Shown: positions 62,628 to 64,000 of the stretch, in pieces | How the letters are laid out: every line of letters starts with the position of its first letter | How positions within the stretch are numbered: position 1 is the first letter of the stretch | From: Gluconobacter sp. Gdi | Lineage (GTDB): Bacteria > Pseudomonadota > Alphaproteobacteria > Acetobacterales > Acetobacteraceae | Assembly: GCF_014132155.1 (NCBI RefSeq) | Contig: NZ_BLJQ01000001.1 | Coordinates: 744,001 to 808,000, forward strand | Direction of reading: 5' to 3' | DNA length: 64,000 nt | Notes under the pieces: model-generated | Told to the model about the DNA's origin: nothing | Databases searched by the model: none | What the model saw: only the letters and a program-made list of their open reading frames with translations | Position numbers and translations under genes: made by a program

Positions 62628-63446
62628 TCAGCCGCATATTTCGACGTTGATACCGTCGTGCGTGAGGGCCTTGCGAATGGCGGGCTTCAGTTGTGAGTCT
62701 GTCAGAACAACATCGAAATCGCTTAATGCGGCCAGTCGGTGAAGGCCACCCTTGCGGAACTTTGTGCTGTCAACGAGAAGGACGGTCTGGTCCGCAATCT
62801 GCATTAGCGCCTGTTTGACTTTCACAACGTCCTGATCGTTCTGAAACGCCGTTTCGTTGTGGATTATGGACGTGGACAGAAACATCGTATTGGCGCGGAG
62901 TGATTTTGCTGCCTGTTCGCACACGAGACCAAAAAAGGCATTTCTTGGCTGGTTGTAGTCACCGCCAAGGCAAATGAGTTTCAGGTTGGGGTAGGGGGAA
63001 AGTGCCTGAATAACGCCCACAGCATTTGTGATGATGGTCAAGGGGGCTAGCGCTGGCAGCAAAGGCAGCATAGCTGCGACTGTCGTGGAATCGTCCAGGA
63101 CAAGAATTTGCTCAGGCGTAATCATCGAAATAGCCCGCTGAATGATCGACTCTTTCAGATCGGGCGCGCGTGACTTTCGGAAATTGACGGTTTTCTGAGT
63201 GACGACGCGATTCTTGAGAACAATACTGCCGTGCAGCTTATCGATCAGTCCTTGGGCGGCCAGCGCGTGAGCATCACGGTGAATTGTCATTCTGCTGACG
63301 TCAAAACGCTCAGACAGATTCTCGATTGTGGCACTTCCTGTCTCTAGAAGGACGTCGAGGATCTGCTGCTGACGGGCACTGTTGTCCCTGCGTTTGCTGA
63401 GAAGGACGGCGGGGGAGGTAGCTGGAACGCCCGAACCATCAGTCAT
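62628..63446 (-). CDS. DeoR/GlpR-family transcriptional regulator
   Basis: 272 residues. Winged HTH at about 26-80 (QQILDVLLETGSATIENLSERFDVSRMTIHRDAHAL; broken by position) and a DeoR sugar-phosphate domain with LDDSTTVAAMLP (about 115) and SxxN/N-type ligands (FLSTSIIHNETAF). Represses a nearby carbon-catabolic operon; divergent from the FGGY kinase, which is the obvious target. Phosphorylated sugar effector unknown. Confidence 0.9.
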   Translation of the reverse strand: MTDGSGVPATSPAVLLSKRRDNSARQQQILDVLLETGSATIENLSERFDVSRMTIHRDAHALAAQGLIDKLHGSIVLKNRVVTQKTVNFRKSRAPDLKESIIQRAISMITPEQILVLDDSTTVAAMLPLLPALAPLTIITNAVGVIQALSPYPNLKLICLGGDYNQPRNAFFGLVCEQAAKSLRANTMFLSTSIIHNETAFQNDQDVVKVKQALMQIADQTVLLVDSTKFRKGGLHRLAALSDFDVVLTDSQLKPAIRKALTHDGINVEICG

Positions 63447-63595
63447 CTGTCAAAAAGATCCTTGTCATCGGGTAAGGCCAATTATGGCATCGCGACATCT
63501 ACATACCAGCGCTGACCAAATTTGTAATGTTCTGATCTGCTCTGCGGTGTGCTTTTCACGGGAATTATCACACAAAGATTCTTGACGCTGGAAAA

Positions 63596-63666
63596 GTGAT
63601 ATTTATCACATTGACGGCAGCATGATAACACTTATATCACCTAATAATAACATTTATGGTGTTATC
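63596..63666. promoter_or_regulatory. Operator-like repeats between DeoR regulator and FGGY kinase
   Basis: GTGATA-TT-TATCAC (63596-63609) is a perfect dyad. GATAACAC (63624-63631) is inverted as GTGTTATC (63659-63666). Further TTATCACA-type half-sites occur at about 63565 and 63636. Multiple sites fit cooperative DeoR binding. Confidence 0.65.
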
Positions 63667-63714
63667 GGTTGAGCGATTTGCTAAGGCCGATTGCAAGAGT
63701 GTCCGGAGGGCGAA

Positions 63715-64000
63715 ATGCGCCAGGATTTCACGATCGGGATCGATTGCGGTTCTACCACGACGAAGGCTGTCATCTTCTCGAAGACAGGTGGAATTGTAGG
63801 GACCGGCCGTCGTCGTGTTCCCCAGCATATGGACGAACCGCGTCACGTTGAGCGGGATATGCATGAAGCATGGCAGGCTGTTGTGGAAGCCGTCCGAGAA
63901 GCCTTGGACGTTTCCGGACTGAGCGGGGATGATATTGCTGGCGTTGGGGTGACGGCACACGGTGACGGACTTTTTGTTCTTGACCGCTCAAGGCAGCCAT
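63715..64000 (+). CDS. FGGY-family carbohydrate kinase, N-terminal part (cut by right edge)
   Basis: ATG at 63715 with CCGGAGGG upstream. Visible 95 residues begin TIGIDCGSTTTKAVIF, the phosphate-1 loop of the family, and include ERDMHEAWQAVVEAV and GVTAHGDGLFVLDRSRQP, most like L-xylulose/erythritol-type kinases. Divergent from a DeoR regulator. Substrate uncertain. Confidence 0.8.
   Translation, partial: MRQDFTIGIDCGSTTTKAVIFSKTGGIVGTGRRRVPQHMDEPRHVERDMHEAWQAVVEAVREALDVSGLSGDDIAGVGVTAHGDGLFVLDRSRQP

Noticed and set aside
1-64000. CRISPR array, tRNA/rRNA genes, insertion sequences, prophage
   Set aside because: No regularly spaced repeats, no transposase or integrase motifs, and no rRNA or tRNA-like stretches seen by eye; a dedicated tRNA search could still find one.

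Overview
The window is a contiguous piece of an acetic acid bacterium chromosome, most likely Gluconobacter or a close relative in the Acetobacteraceae. The pointers are a membrane-bound PQQ dehydrogenase of the glucose/quinate family, a bacterial sphingolipid cluster, an OprB-type sugar porin, a secreted levanase-like enzyme, a 2,3-butanediol/diacetyl dehydrogenase, several TonB receptors and a moderately high G+C content with tightly overlapping genes. I see no rRNA, tRNA, CRISPR array, insertion sequence or prophage. Species assignment is inference from gene content only.

Layout. 1-2 kb: end of an unknown gene, then hisI and ygfZ. 2-7.7 kb: a coupled operon of a degenerate nucleotide-cyclase-like sensor, MlaE permease, an ABC ATPase-like protein that has lost its catalytic motifs, MlaD and a lipoprotein (lipid trafficking). 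7.7-17.4 kb: secreted GH32 enzyme, YegD-type Hsp70, a divergent HxlR regulator/flavodoxin-quinone reductase pair with a palindromic operator, bioB, a ferritin-like protein, a Dabb protein, an M13 peptidase and an OpuAC-like protein. 17.4-21.9 kb: a butanediol dehydrogenase, an AT-rich gap, an OprB porin, a methyltransferase and an exported unknown. 21.9-26.6 kb: fabD-fabG-acpP-fabF-mltG. 26.6-28.9 kb: SYLF lipoprotein, inositol monophosphatase family protein, MmcB.

28.9-43.5 kb is the most distinctive part. A six-gene operon whose neighbours all overlap by four bases (phosphoesterase, LptF-like, LptG-like, lipid hydroxylase, nucleotidyltransferase, glycosyltransferase) faces a kinase/Tam41-like pair and a serine palmitoyltransferase-ACP-acyl-AMP ligase-TagB/F-like-flippase operon. 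Together these look like sphingolipid backbone synthesis plus undescribed head-group and transport steps. The kinase and Tam41-like pair suggests an activated CDP-sphingolipid, and the LptFG-like pair suggests a dedicated exporter. The ceramide reductase and ceramide synthase expected from Caulobacter are not in the window.

43.8-64 kb: a large TonB receptor, an HD-domain nucleotidase-like protein, two very short membrane/lipoprotein genes, cysG, glsA, an iron-uptake operon (TonB receptor, two small membrane proteins, PepSY protein) behind a Fur-like palindrome, then a manganese module (mntH and a TonB receptor, with mntR divergent) carrying two MntR-box-like sites. The right end has a PQQ dehydrogenase with dyads in its leader, and a DeoR regulator divergent from an FGGY kinase with several repeated operator-like sequences between them.
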